From positions 1-43,018 of the forward strand of contig JACDEU010000023.1 in NCBI GenBank assembly GCA_013816245.1: 43,018 nucleotides of DNA. Direction: 5' to 3'. A program made the translations under genes and the position numbers. Of this stretch, positions 13,455 to 20,676 are shown piece after piece. Every line of letters begins with the position of its first letter. Position 1 is the first letter of the stretch. Source of the DNA: Actinomycetota bacterium (GTDB lineage Bacteria > Actinomycetota > Thermoleophilia > Gaiellales > Gaiellaceae). The notes beneath the pieces were generated by a model. That model was given only the letters and a program-made list of their open reading frames with translations. It was not told where the DNA came from and searched no databases.

Positions 13455-14130
13455 ACTTTGTCCTGCGAGCCGTGCGGGATCGCGAGTCTGCGGCCGTCGC
13501 GCTCGGGGGTGCGCTCGGCCGGGTATGGAAACTCTTTCGCGCGCAGGGCGCACCGTACGACGTTCGGGGTTGGCTCTTCGTGCTTCGCGCGATGCGGCGC
13601 TCGCGCGGCCGCGGCGGCTCAAGGGCGATGTCGGAGAGCGCGAGGGGCTCGTCTACACGGCTCTCGAGCCCGAGAAGCTCTCGGACCCATCGCTGGCGTT
13701 CGACAAAGAATTGATCGAGCTCGTCTGGGATACCGCGACGGCTCTCGGTCGCGAGAACTATTCCCTGCTCGACCTGCACGTGCGCCGCGATCTAGCGTCG
13801 ACGAGCTCACGGAGCAGTACGAGCTAGCGCGTGACGACGTCACGTGGAATCTGTCGCGACTCTGCGAATGGTTCGACAGCACCGTGCGCTTGACGCTGCT
13901 AGCAACGCGGTCCCAGCAGAGCTGTGCAGGGCTCGCTGCCGATCTGTCTGCGAACGGTTCGAGCATCGAGCTCGTCGCGCGGGAGACCAGGGGCGATTCG
14001 CGTCCGCAACCGAGATCTTCGCGAGTTTTGCGGCGATGCCGCCTGCCGCCGCCGGTCGGCTTGCGGGAGCAGACCGCCAGGCTGTTTCTGACAGAGCCCA
14101 CACGCCGGCGCCGCAAGCTACGCTGATCCG
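13455..14130 (+). pseudogene. Decayed ECF-type sigma-70 factor
   Basis: Conserved sigma pieces appear in successive frames: GRVWKLFRAQGAPYDVRGWLF (region 2-like, with Asp-Val-Arg-Gly-Trp-Leu), RDAALARPRRLKGD, a long piece LAFDKELIELVWDTATALGR then NYSLLDLHVRRDL, VDELTEQYELARDDVTWNLS (region 4 HTH), and a tail RFASATEIFASFAAMPPAAAG. Frames change near 13585, 13795 and 13990. The order is right for an actinobacterial sigma factor with a C-terminal extension, so this is an inactivated gene, not several genes. Confidence 0.7.
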
Positions 14131-14136
14131 CGCCCC

Positions 14137-14209
14137 GGGCGGTTAGCTCAGCTGGGAGAGCGCCTGCCTTACAAGCAGGAGGTCGGCGGTTCGATCCCGT
14201 CACCGCCCA
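14137..14209 (+). tRNA. tRNA-Val (anticodon TAC), island integration target
   Basis: The 73-base cloverleaf has acceptor GGGCGGT/ACCGCCC, anticodon loop CTTACAA (TAC, Val), T arm GGCGGTTCGATCCCGTC-like and discriminator A. Its bases from 14165 on are repeated exactly at 41236-41281, so the gene doubles as the attachment site of the island to its right. Confidence 0.96.
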
Positions 14210-14210
14210 C
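14165..14210 (+). repeat. attL: 46-bp direct repeat in the tRNA-Val 3' half
   Basis: These 46 bases, from the 5' side of the anticodon stem to one base past the discriminator, are identical to 41236-41281 in the same orientation. Bases on both sides differ (C/G before, A/T after). A tyrosine-integrase remnant begins about 50 bp to the right. Confidence 0.9.
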
Positions 14211-14215
14211 AAAGT

Positions 14216-14243
14216 AAGGCCCTGGAAACAGGGCCTTTTCTTT
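14216..14243 (+). terminator. Rho-independent terminator after tRNA-Val
   Basis: AAGGCCCTG (14216-14224), GAAA tetraloop, CAGGGCCTT (14229-14237), then TTCTTT. It lies inside the island end, so the element supplies a terminator to the tRNA it occupies. Confidence 0.88.
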
Positions 14244-14254
14244 GGCGGGCGCGG

Positions 14255-15062
14255 CCGCGAACGTTGGAGACGTATCGAGGGCATCTGCGGCACCACGTTC
14301 TGCCATCGAAGGCGGGTGGGGGACGCTCGGCAGTCGCAAGGTCAACGCGGTGAAGCCGCACGACGTTGCCCTGCTCGTCGCTGAGCTGCGCGGTAAGGGG
14401 CTGTCGGCGTGGTCGATCCACGGTGTGCTGACGCCGCTGTCGGCGCTGCTCCAGTACGCGATCGAGCAGGAATGGACGGAACGCAACCCGGTGCATGCGT
14501 TGGGCAGCAGGCACAAGCCGAAGATCGAGCGGAAGAATCGGCGCATCCTCAGCGGCGACGAGATTGCAGGGCTGCTCGCCGGGACGCCGGAGCGGTACCG
14601 GCTGGCGGTTGGGACGCAGGTGTACACCGGCGTTCGTGTCGGTGAGCTATGCGGGCTCGTGTGGGGAAACATCGACTTCGACGCGGGCGTGTGCGTGTCG
14701 AGAAGCAGCTCGGGCGTGACGGTAAGCGCGTCGAGCCGAAGACGCCGCAGGCAGTGCGCGAGATCGTGCTGATGCCGCAGCTCGAACCCCTCTTGAAGCA
14801 GCATCGGGAGGAGGCCTTCGCGGCCGGGCGTGCGCGTCCGTCTGATCCGGTCTTCACCTCGCAGACGGGCACGCCGGTCACGATCCGCAACTACACCCGG
14901 CGGGGTTTGGAGGCTGGCCTGGTCGCTGCCGGGCTGCTCCCTTCGCTGGCGGAGCGTAAGAAGGCAAAGCAGGAGGGCGTCGAGCCGGAGCAGCCGCCGG
15001 TCACGTGCACACGCTCCGGCGGACGTTCGCCTCCCACCTGATCCTCGACTTGAAGCTCGACG
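14255..15062 (+). pseudogene. Tyrosine recombinase (phage-type integrase), decayed and truncated
   Basis: Pieces appear in order across frames: LETYRGHLRHHVLP (core-binding start), GSRKVNAVKPHDVALLV with LLQYAIEQEWTERNPV (core-binding domain), TGVRVGELCGLVWGNIDF (catalytic Arg of box I), VEKQLGRDGKRVEPKTPQAV, and finally HTLRRTFASHL (box II His-x-x-Arg). Three frame shifts are needed, and the sequence stops being integrase after LILDLKLD, where a reversed GNAT fragment begins, so the catalytic Tyr region is lost. It almost certainly inserted the island at tRNA-Val. Confidence 0.85.
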
Positions 15063-15063
15063 C

Positions 15064-15345
15064 GTATTCCTTCCGGTGATGGATGTTCGGGAGCTCGTCC
15101 GGAGAGCCGTATTGGCACCAAGCCACCGCGGCGTCGCCGTCGAAGACCAGGGCCGCATGAGCGTTGCCCTCGCGAACGAGACGCTCCTTCCAAGGCCGAC
15201 CTTTTTCGCCCTCGGGCCTGCCGAGCCGCGAGTGGAACGAGGTGCACCAGCAGCCGCCGAACCCCATGCCCTTGTGCTTCTCAGCGAGACGCGCGAAGGC
15301 ATCCCACGTCGTCGCATCAAGCGCCCTGACCGCATACTCGCTCAC
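15064..15345 (-). pseudogene. GNAT acetyltransferase, C-terminally truncated
   Basis: From GTG 15345 the minus strand reads SEYAVRALDATTWDAFARLAEKH, then GGCWCTSFH, RLVREGNAHAALVFDGDAAVAWCQYG and ELPNIHHRKEY. This is a recognisable actinobacterial GNAT-type N-terminus with its G-C-W-C motif. At ~15064 it runs into antisense integrase sequence. The acetyl-CoA-binding half is missing, so it is not functional. Confidence 0.75.
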
Positions 15346-15399
15346 TGCGCCTCTCCGTTCACCGGCTCTGGTCAGACGACGGTCATCACCGTCAGCTGC

Positions 15400-16232
15400 C
15401 ACGACTGACCGGCGGCCCCTTCCGCTACAAACGCTACGCCTCCGAATTCGTGGAGAAGAACAAGGCGATCGCCTCCAAGCCGGTCAAGCAGGCGGTGATC
15501 GCCCCGTCGATGCTGATGCTGCTCTACCCGCTCGAGGGCGAGCTCGAGGGCTACTCGCGCGAGCAGTTCCTGGACGATCTCTGCGATGAGGTCGAGAAGG
15601 ACATCCGGCAGGCTTTCGCCGCGGGCGCCGAGCGCGTTTCGATCGACTTCACCGAGGGCCGGCTGGCGAACAAGAACGACTCGCGCAACCCCTGGACGAA
15701 CAAGGACATGCTCCAGGAGTTCATCGACCTCAACAACCGGGTGATCGACCGCTTCTCGGCCGAGGAGCGCCGGAACATCGGCATCCACACCTGCCCGGGC
15801 GGCGACTGCGACTCTGTGCACTCCAAGGAGGTGCCCTACGAGAAGCTGCTGAGCAAGATGTTCCAGCTCAACGCCGGCTACTTCCTGATCCAGTGCGCGA
15901 GCGAGGAGGACCGCGACAACGTCTACAAGCTATGCGGCCAGTACAGCCGCGAGGACGCGAACGGCGTGCCACAGATCTGCTTCATGGGCGTGATCAATCC
16001 GCTCAGCCCCGAGGTCGAGACCCCGGAGCAGGTCAAAGAGCAGCTCGTCGCCGCGGCGCAGCACATCCCCGTCGAGCGCCTCGGCGCAACGGACGACTGC
16101 GGGTTCTCGCCGTTCAGCCGCGACGAGAAGCCGAAGCACGGCTCCCCCGACTTCGCGCGGGACATCGCCATGCAGAAGATCGCCAACCGCGTCGAGGGGG
16201 CGAGGCTCGCCTCCGAAGAGCTCGGCGTCTGA
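15400..16232 (+). pseudogene. MetE-like cobalamin-independent methionine synthase, N-terminally truncated
   Basis: An intact frame from about 15405 (GGPFRYKRYASEF...) to TGA 16232 matches the catalytic barrel of the MetE-II/UroD-like family. It has DFTEGRLANKNDSRNPW, the zinc ligands His and Cys in IHTCPGGDCD, a Cys-Ala-Ser-Glu segment, and the last Cys in DDCGFSPFSRDEKP. The N-terminal ~90 residues of a ~370-residue protein are absent and no start or ribosome site is convincing; GTG 15450 could open a 260-residue product. Most likely a fragment left by rearrangement, although the frame is undamaged, so decay is recent or the domain is still used. Confidence 0.7.
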
Positions 16233-16239
16233 GGCGCGC

Positions 16240-16717
16240 GGGCTGCCGTACCCGCCGGAGTTCCGGCTCGAGGCGGTGCGGATGTTGAGCGCAGGGACGC
16301 GGTCGCTGAAGCAGTTGGCGGCCGAGCTGGGTTGCTCGGAGCAGACGTTGCGCAACTGGTGGCGGGAGGATCAGGCCGACCGTGGTGAGCGCAGCGACGT
16401 GCTGAGCTCGGAGGAGCGGCGCGGCTGCGTGAGCTGGAGCGCGAAAACAAGGTGCTGCGTCAGGAGCGCGAGATCCTGAAGCGGGCAGCGGCTTTCTTTG
16501 CCAGGGAGACCGATCGACCGTGACGAGATTCCGGTTCGTCGAGGCTGAGGCCGCACAGTTCCCCGTCTCCCTGCTGTGCCGGATCGTCGGCGTCAGCCGT
16601 CAGGGCTTCTACGCCTGGAAGCGGCGGCGGCCGAGCGCGCGTGAGCTCGCCGACCGCGCCTTTGGCGAGCGGATCCGCCAGGTGCACGCCGAGACGGAGG
16701 GGATCTGCCCGGTGGGC
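16240..16717 (+). mobile_element. IS3-family insertion sequence remnant (orfA and start of orfB)
   Basis: The orfA part reads YPPEFRLEAVRML then SLKQLAAELGCSEQTLRNWW (HTH), shifts frame near 16420, then RLRELERENKVLRQEREILK and AAAFFARETDRP with a stop at 16521-16523 (leucine-zipper region). orfB starts at GTG 16520 (RFRFVEAEAAQFPVSLLCRI, then VSRQGFYAW and RIRQVHAETEGI) and is cut at ~16715, before the DDE catalytic core, by the end of the CAP-domain gene. The order and overlap are those of IS3/IS150-type elements. No terminal repeats remain. Confidence 0.85.
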
Positions 16718-17293
16718 TCAGCGGCGCACGCCGAAGTCGGCGCCCACGAGCGTCACCTGGCGCCCCGCGTAAACGCCGCCCGCACCCGCGACCTCCGCCG
16801 CAGCGATGCCGACCTCGCGGAAGCGCGGAGCGAGGAGCTCACGTCGGTGTGACGGGCTCCTGAACCAGAGCTGGACGATCGTCTGCGCCTGGATCGGCAC
16901 CGCCCACCACAGGAGCGTCTCGCCGACGTACCAGCTGGCGTATCCGCGCGGCGCGTAGTAGAGCGCTAGCCTGCCGGCGAAGGAGGCCCGGTTGGGAGAG
17001 CCGTGGCCGAAGTAGCCGAGGACGGCCATCTCGTAGACGTGCTGCGCCGCCGCGCGTCCGAGGGGCCGGGAGGGGCGAAGCAGCGGGAGCCCGTACTGAG
17101 CGCGTACGACGTTGATCTCGGAGCGGACATCCGTGCGTAACTGGGCCAGCGACTGCATTTCCCAGGCCGCCGCAGGCGCCGCCCCAAACGTCGCCATCAG
17201 GAGCATCGTGCCTGCAACCACAACCAGCGTCCGACTGCGCACCCGCCTGAAAGTAGGCCAGAGTTCGGACGGAGCCGCTGCCCCAGGCCCCAA
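16718..17293 (-). CDS. Secreted CAP/SCP-domain protein
   Basis: The 191-residue protein has a hydrophobic signal segment (~22-43, ending AAPAAAWE) and a CAP domain: LRTDVRSEINVVRAQYGLP, AAAQHVYEMA..GYFGHGSPN (His pair position), GETLLWW, and SPSHRRELLAPRFREVGIA. This is the bacterial YkwD-like type, secreted, of unclear biochemical function. Its 3' end is exactly where the IS3 remnant stops, so the last residues may have been altered. It is transcribed away from the polysaccharide genes. Confidence 0.87.
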   Translation of the reverse strand: MGPGAAAPSELWPTFRRVRSRTLVVVAGTMLLMATFGAAPAAAWEMQSLAQLRTDVRSEINVVRAQYGLPLLRPSRPLGRAAAQHVYEMAVLGYFGHGSPNRASFAGRLALYYAPRGYASWYVGETLLWWAVPIQAQTIVQLWFRSPSHRRELLAPRFREVGIAAAEVAGAGGVYAGRQVTLVGADFGVRR

Positions 17294-17372
17294 CGACGCC
17301 CAACCGGTGATTTAATCCAGAAGAGGACGGGTAAGCGGCGCGGGGGGTCTTTTGCAAGCGCGGCTGGGTATC

Positions 17373-17384
17373 GGAGGCACCTCC
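17373..17384. promoter_or_regulatory. Inverted repeat between the CAP and sugar-transferase genes
   Basis: GGAGG-CA-CCTCC is a perfect short palindrome, extended imperfectly to TCGGAGG/CCTCCCGA, in the 158-bp divergent intergenic region. It could be an operator or a small hairpin; nothing else supports either. Confidence 0.25.
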
Positions 17385-17451
17385 CGATTGGCGGACATCG
17401 TTCGCAGGATCGACTGCGGTAATGACTAAAGCCCACATCTGATCACTCTCC

Positions 17452-18960
17452 GTGACTATGCCTTCGATGACATCGACAGCTGAAGGCGAGGAGCGAACCC
17501 GGGAGATCCTCCGCTACCGAGGAGGGGGACGCCAACCAACCCCCCGCGGCCGCCTCGTTCGCAGGGCACTGCTTATCGTCGATGCACTCGGTCTGGTCGT
17601 CTCCTTCCTCGTTGCTGAGTTCGTCTTCGGCGGCGGGGGACGACAGGGCCCCTTGAACACGTCGACCGAAACCCTGCTCTTTGTGGCCACGGTGCCAGGC
17701 TGGCTTGTACTCGCAAAGCTCTACGGCCTCTACGACCGCGACCAACAACGAACCGGTCACCCGACGTCCGACGACATCGTCGGCATTCTGCACATGGTGA
17801 CTCTGGGAACGTGGCTATTTTTCGCTGTAACGTGGCTCGCACGATTTGCCGCGCCCGACCTGGCGAAGGTATTCGCATTCTGGGGAATTGCGGTCGTAGT
17901 CCTGCCGCTTGGTCGTGTCGCCGCGCGGGCGAGTTGCCGCCGCCGACCCGCATATGGGCAGAAGACGCTGATCTACGGCGCCGGTAAGGTCGGACAGGAC
18001 GTCGCTCGCAAGTTTCTTCGACACCCGGAATACGGCGTGAGCCTTGTCGGTTTCGTCGACTCGAGTCCGCCGGAAACCCCCTCGCCGTCGAACGGCTGCC
18101 CGATGCTTGGCCCATGCGAGAACTTGCGCGAGATCGTCCAGACCTTCGACATTGATCGAGTGGTGATCGCGGCTCCCGCAGACTCAGACAATCGCGTCAT
18201 CGAACAGGTGCGCTCGCTCGCCGAACTTGAAGTGCACATCGACATCGTTCCGGCGTTGCAGGAAATTGTAGGCCCAAAGGTCGACGTACACGCTGTCGAG
18301 GGACTGCCGTTGCTCGGCCTGCCGTCGTTCGCTCTGACTAGGACGCAACGCCGTCTGAAGCGCACGATGGACGTCGTACTCTCCCTCGTCGGTCTCATCT
18401 TGCTCGCTCCGGTCTTCGTGCTCTTCGCAATCCTGATCAAGCTCGACAGCCGCGGTCCTGTCCTCTTCCGGCAGCTCCGCATGGGAGCAGAGGAGAAGCC
18501 GTTTCACATACTCAAGCTTCGGACGATGACGCCCGATGCGGACGCGCGGAAACAGGAATTTGCGCACCTCAACAAGCACGCGACTCCGGGCGGCGATGAC
18601 CGGATGTTCAAGATCGCCGACGATCCACGCATGACACGCGTCGGGAGGATTTTGCGCCGTTACTCCCTCGACGAATTGCCGCAGCTGATCAACGTGCTGA
18701 AGGGAGAGATGACCCTGGTCGGGCCACGGCCACTGATCCTCGACGAGGATCTCCACATCGGTGGCTGGGCGCGCAAACGCCTGGCGCTCAAGCCGGGAAT
18801 GACAGGGCTCTGGCAGGTCCTCGGCCGCAGCGAGATTCCTTTCGAGGAGATGATCAAGCTCGACTGCCTATACGTGACGAATTGGTCCCTCTGGCGCGAT
18901 TGCCGCCTTCTGCTTCGCACGGTGCCACTCATGCTCAAAGGCGTCCGCGAGACCTACTAG
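17452..18960 (+). CDS. Polyprenyl glycosylphosphotransferase (initiating sugar-1-phosphate transferase)
   Basis: The 502-residue protein has four to five N-terminal transmembrane segments, a CoA-binding-like Rossmann domain (~155-290; LIYGAGKVGQDVARK, VVIAAPADSDN) and a C-terminal bacterial sugar transferase domain (~300-502): KRTMDVVLSLVGLILLAP, FHILKLRTM, LDELPQLINVLKGEMTLVGPRP and KPGMTGLWQV. It starts repeat-unit assembly by moving a sugar phosphate to undecaprenyl phosphate. GTG 17452 or ATG 17458 may be the start; no clear ribosome site. The rest of the polysaccharide locus resumes at 25616, beyond the lasso cluster. Confidence 0.93.
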   Translation: MTMPSMTSTAEGEERTREILRYRGGGRQPTPRGRLVRRALLIVDALGLVVSFLVAEFVFGGGGRQGPLNTSTETLLFVATVPGWLVLAKLYGLYDRDQQRTGHPTSDDIVGILHMVTLGTWLFFAVTWLARFAAPDLAKVFAFWGIAVVVLPLGRVAARASCRRRPAYGQKTLIYGAGKVGQDVARKFLRHPEYGVSLVGFVDSSPPETPSPSNGCPMLGPCENLREIVQTFDIDRVVIAAPADSDNRVIEQVRSLAELEVHIDIVPALQEIVGPKVDVHAVEGLPLLGLPSFALTRTQRRLKRTMDVVLSLVGLILLAPVFVLFAILIKLDSRGPVLFRQLRMGAEEKPFHILKLRTMTPDADARKQEFAHLNKHATPGGDDRMFKIADDPRMTRVGRILRRYSLDELPQLINVLKGEMTLVGPRPLILDEDLHIGGWARKRLALKPGMTGLWQVLGRSEIPFEEMIKLDCLYVTNWSLWRDCRLLLRTVPLMLKGVRETY

Positions 18961-19065
18961 ACTACGATTCCTGCCGCCCGAGAGCCCTTCGTATGCGCTT
19001 GAAGGGCAACCGCCTCGATAAACTGCGCCGTTCGCCGCGGAGGCCAGCTAGGGAAATCTGTGTAT

Positions 19066-19083
19066 GCGTGAGCGGACTCACGC
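19066..19083. terminator. Hairpin between converging operons
   Basis: GCGTGAG-CGGA-CTCACGC is a perfect 7-bp stem with a tetraloop, 105 bp after the sugar-transferase stop and 6 bp beyond the B2 stop. It suits a bidirectional terminator, although no T-run is present. Confidence 0.45.
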
Positions 19084-19089
19084 CTTGGC

Positions 19090-19593
19090 CTACAGAACCG
19101 GAGGATCGTCCGGGGATTCCGGGCGGCCGCGGGGGCCGAAGACAAGCACCTTGCGAAAGCCTTCAACGGAGTCCGCGCACTCGTGCACCGGGGAGCCGCC
19201 AAGCACTACCCAGACGTGACCGTCAAGGTAATCGGCCCCGCGCCGCACGCCGACAACGAGGCGGGGATCGGCGCCTGCTTTAGCCAGGAAGCGGTAAGTA
19301 AGGAGGCTCCGCGAGAGGCAGTTGTCCCGGAGGGGCCGCCGGGCCCCGTAAATCGCGCGCGTGAGGTGCACGACGCGCTCAACATGACCCGCTCGAGCCT
19401 GGGTAACTCGTTTGCTCCAAAGCCGTGACGTAAGAGCGGAAATAGAGACCAGCCGCGTGAGCGGAGGCAGCGCCAGAGCCCAAGCAATCATGCGTCCGGC
19501 AAGCCACGCATCCGACGGTTGCTTGATCGCTTCGCTGATCACGATGAGACGTGTCTTCATCCTGTCTTCGTCCTGGTGTCTCAGTCTGCTCAC
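19090..19593 (-). CDS. Lasso peptide biosynthesis B2 protein (leader peptidase, transglutaminase-like)
   Basis: The 167-residue protein has a hydrophobic N-terminal half and the McjB-C-type transglutaminase-like domain: D-N-C92-L-S-R-S-L, then H126 in LDGHVWVVLGGSPV about 34 residues later, the Cys-His pair of the B2 protease. In split lasso systems B2 cleaves the leader after B1 has bound the precursor. It is the last gene of an eight-gene operon; its ATG overlaps the upstream HPr-kinase stop by 4 bp. Confidence 0.88.
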   Translation of the reverse strand: MSRLRHQDEDRMKTRLIVISEAIKQPSDAWLAGRMIAWALALPPLTRLVSISALTSRLWSKRVTQARAGHVERVVHLTRAIYGARRPLRDNCLSRSLLTYRFLAKAGADPRLVVGVRRGADYLDGHVWVVLGGSPVHECADSVEGFRKVLVFGPRGRPESPDDPPVL

Positions 19594-20420
19594 ACCCTCG
19601 GCTCAGAAGTCAGCCTCGCGACTGTTGACTCAATCCGGCCGAGGAGCTCGGGTAGTCCTAATGGGCTAGGCACGAACCGAACGAGCAACACCGGAATCTC
19701 AGCGGTGACGTTGATGTAGGCCTGAACCATCTTGCGGCGTCGATCCAATGCCTGCGGTGAAAAGCGGTAGGCATGTTCGAGAAGCATCGCAGAAGCTACC
19801 GATGGACTAGGACGCGAAATCACACCTGCAGTCAAGCCTGACGTGGACGCTACACGTTCAAGCACGCATACGGCGAGGAGCGGGACCTGATCGCGCCCCT
19901 CGGCCACGGAAACGCTCCGTTCATTCAGCATGAATGGAAGGAAGACTGACGCCGGCGATTCGGGTGCCACTGACGCAAGCGCGATTGCATCATCCGCCCA
20001 GAGCTCGAACCCCCGCGCGCTTAACGCCGAGGCAATCGTTGACTTCCCTACTCCCGTGAAGCCGCAAAAGGCGACCGCACCGCCGTTGACGAGAACCGCG
20101 CTCGCATGCAGCACCTCATAGCCTAATGTGGCTTGCGTGAACAACGGGAGGGCCGTCCCGTAGTAACCGTCAAGAACCAGCGCCTGGGAGGCGCTTGGAG
20201 AGACGTATGCGTGAACGTCGGCGAAATCGGGGCTCAATTCGAATGTACCGAGGCGAGGTACGCGAATCCAGTGCTGCCCGAGCTGCTTACCTCCGTAGGC
20301 GCAGGCCGCACCTGCGCCATCTCGAAGAACAATGCGCCCACGCCGGTGGCGGTCGAAATTGTCGGTTCGGACGACATTAAGGCGCAGCGAAACAGGTCGC
20401 GTCTTCAAGCTCTGCGCCAT
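19590..20420 (-). CDS. HPr-kinase-like protein of the lasso cluster
   Basis: The 276-residue protein has the P-loop G-F-T-G-V-G-K-S-T (120-128), the preceding LHASAV strand and the downstream ADDAIAL (~142-148) of HPr-kinase/PEP-carboxykinase-type small kinases. Homologs occur in paeninodin-type lasso clusters, where the kinase phosphorylates the C-terminal residue of the precursor. Here the precursor ends in Ser-Lys-Arg-Thr, so the terminal Thr48 or Ser45 is a plausible target (inference). ATG 20420 lies 50 bp after the precursor stop. Confidence 0.85.
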   Translation of the reverse strand: MAQSLKTRPVSLRLNVVRTDNFDRHRRGRIVLRDGAGAACAYGGKQLGQHWIRVPRLGTFELSPDFADVHAYVSPSASQALVLDGYYGTALPLFTQATLGYEVLHASAVLVNGGAVAFCGFTGVGKSTIASALSARGFELWADDAIALASVAPESPASVFLPFMLNERSVSVAEGRDQVPLLAVCVLERVASTSGLTAGVISRPSPSVASAMLLEHAYRFSPQALDRRRKMVQAYINVTAEIPVLLVRFVPSPLGLPELLGRIESTVARLTSEPRV

Positions 20421-20470
20421 TCCTACTCGGTTGAGAGACTCCGCTGGGCGCGACAGGGAGTGCCGCTTTG

Positions 20471-20617
20471 TTAGGTCCGCTTGCTCCCGCCGCCGCCGTC
20501 GCCTAGCGTTCCGGTTGCGCCGTGCATGACGTCAGCAACATGGCCAACGAACGCGAGCTTCATCGGCTCCCAGCGACGGGACTCGACCGACGAAACTTCC
20601 TTGATGGACGAACTCAT
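20471..20617 (-). CDS. Lasso peptide precursor (48 residues)
   Basis: ATG 20617 is preceded by AAGGAGG at ideal spacing; the frame ends at TAA 20471-20473. The leader (1-32) has R-W-E-P-M-K-L-A-F-V-G-H-V-A-D-V-M-H, matching the Y/W-x-P-x-L...V-G-x-V-x-D pattern read by lasso RRE (B1) proteins. Proposed core: Gly33 to Thr48, GATGTLGDGGGGSKRT. Gly33 can bond to Asp40, giving an 8-residue ring and a tail GGGGSKRT. The gene sits between cyclase C and kinase K. Odd points: leader position -2 is Met instead of the usual Thr, and the tail has no aromatic plug. Core boundaries are inference; the gene itself is well supported. Confidence 0.82.
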   Translation of the reverse strand: MSSSIKEVSSVESRRWEPMKLAFVGHVADVMHGATGTLGDGGGGSKRT

Positions 20618-20676
20618 GCGTCCTCCTTGAGCCTCGGTTCCGAAATCATAGCCAATGGATCGGATCGGCTGCAGAC

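Noticed and set aside
17294..17451. Riboswitch (cyclic dinucleotide type) between the CAP and sugar-transferase genes
   Set aside because: GGGTAAGCGG-like bases recall such motifs, but I could not match the conserved core on either strand.
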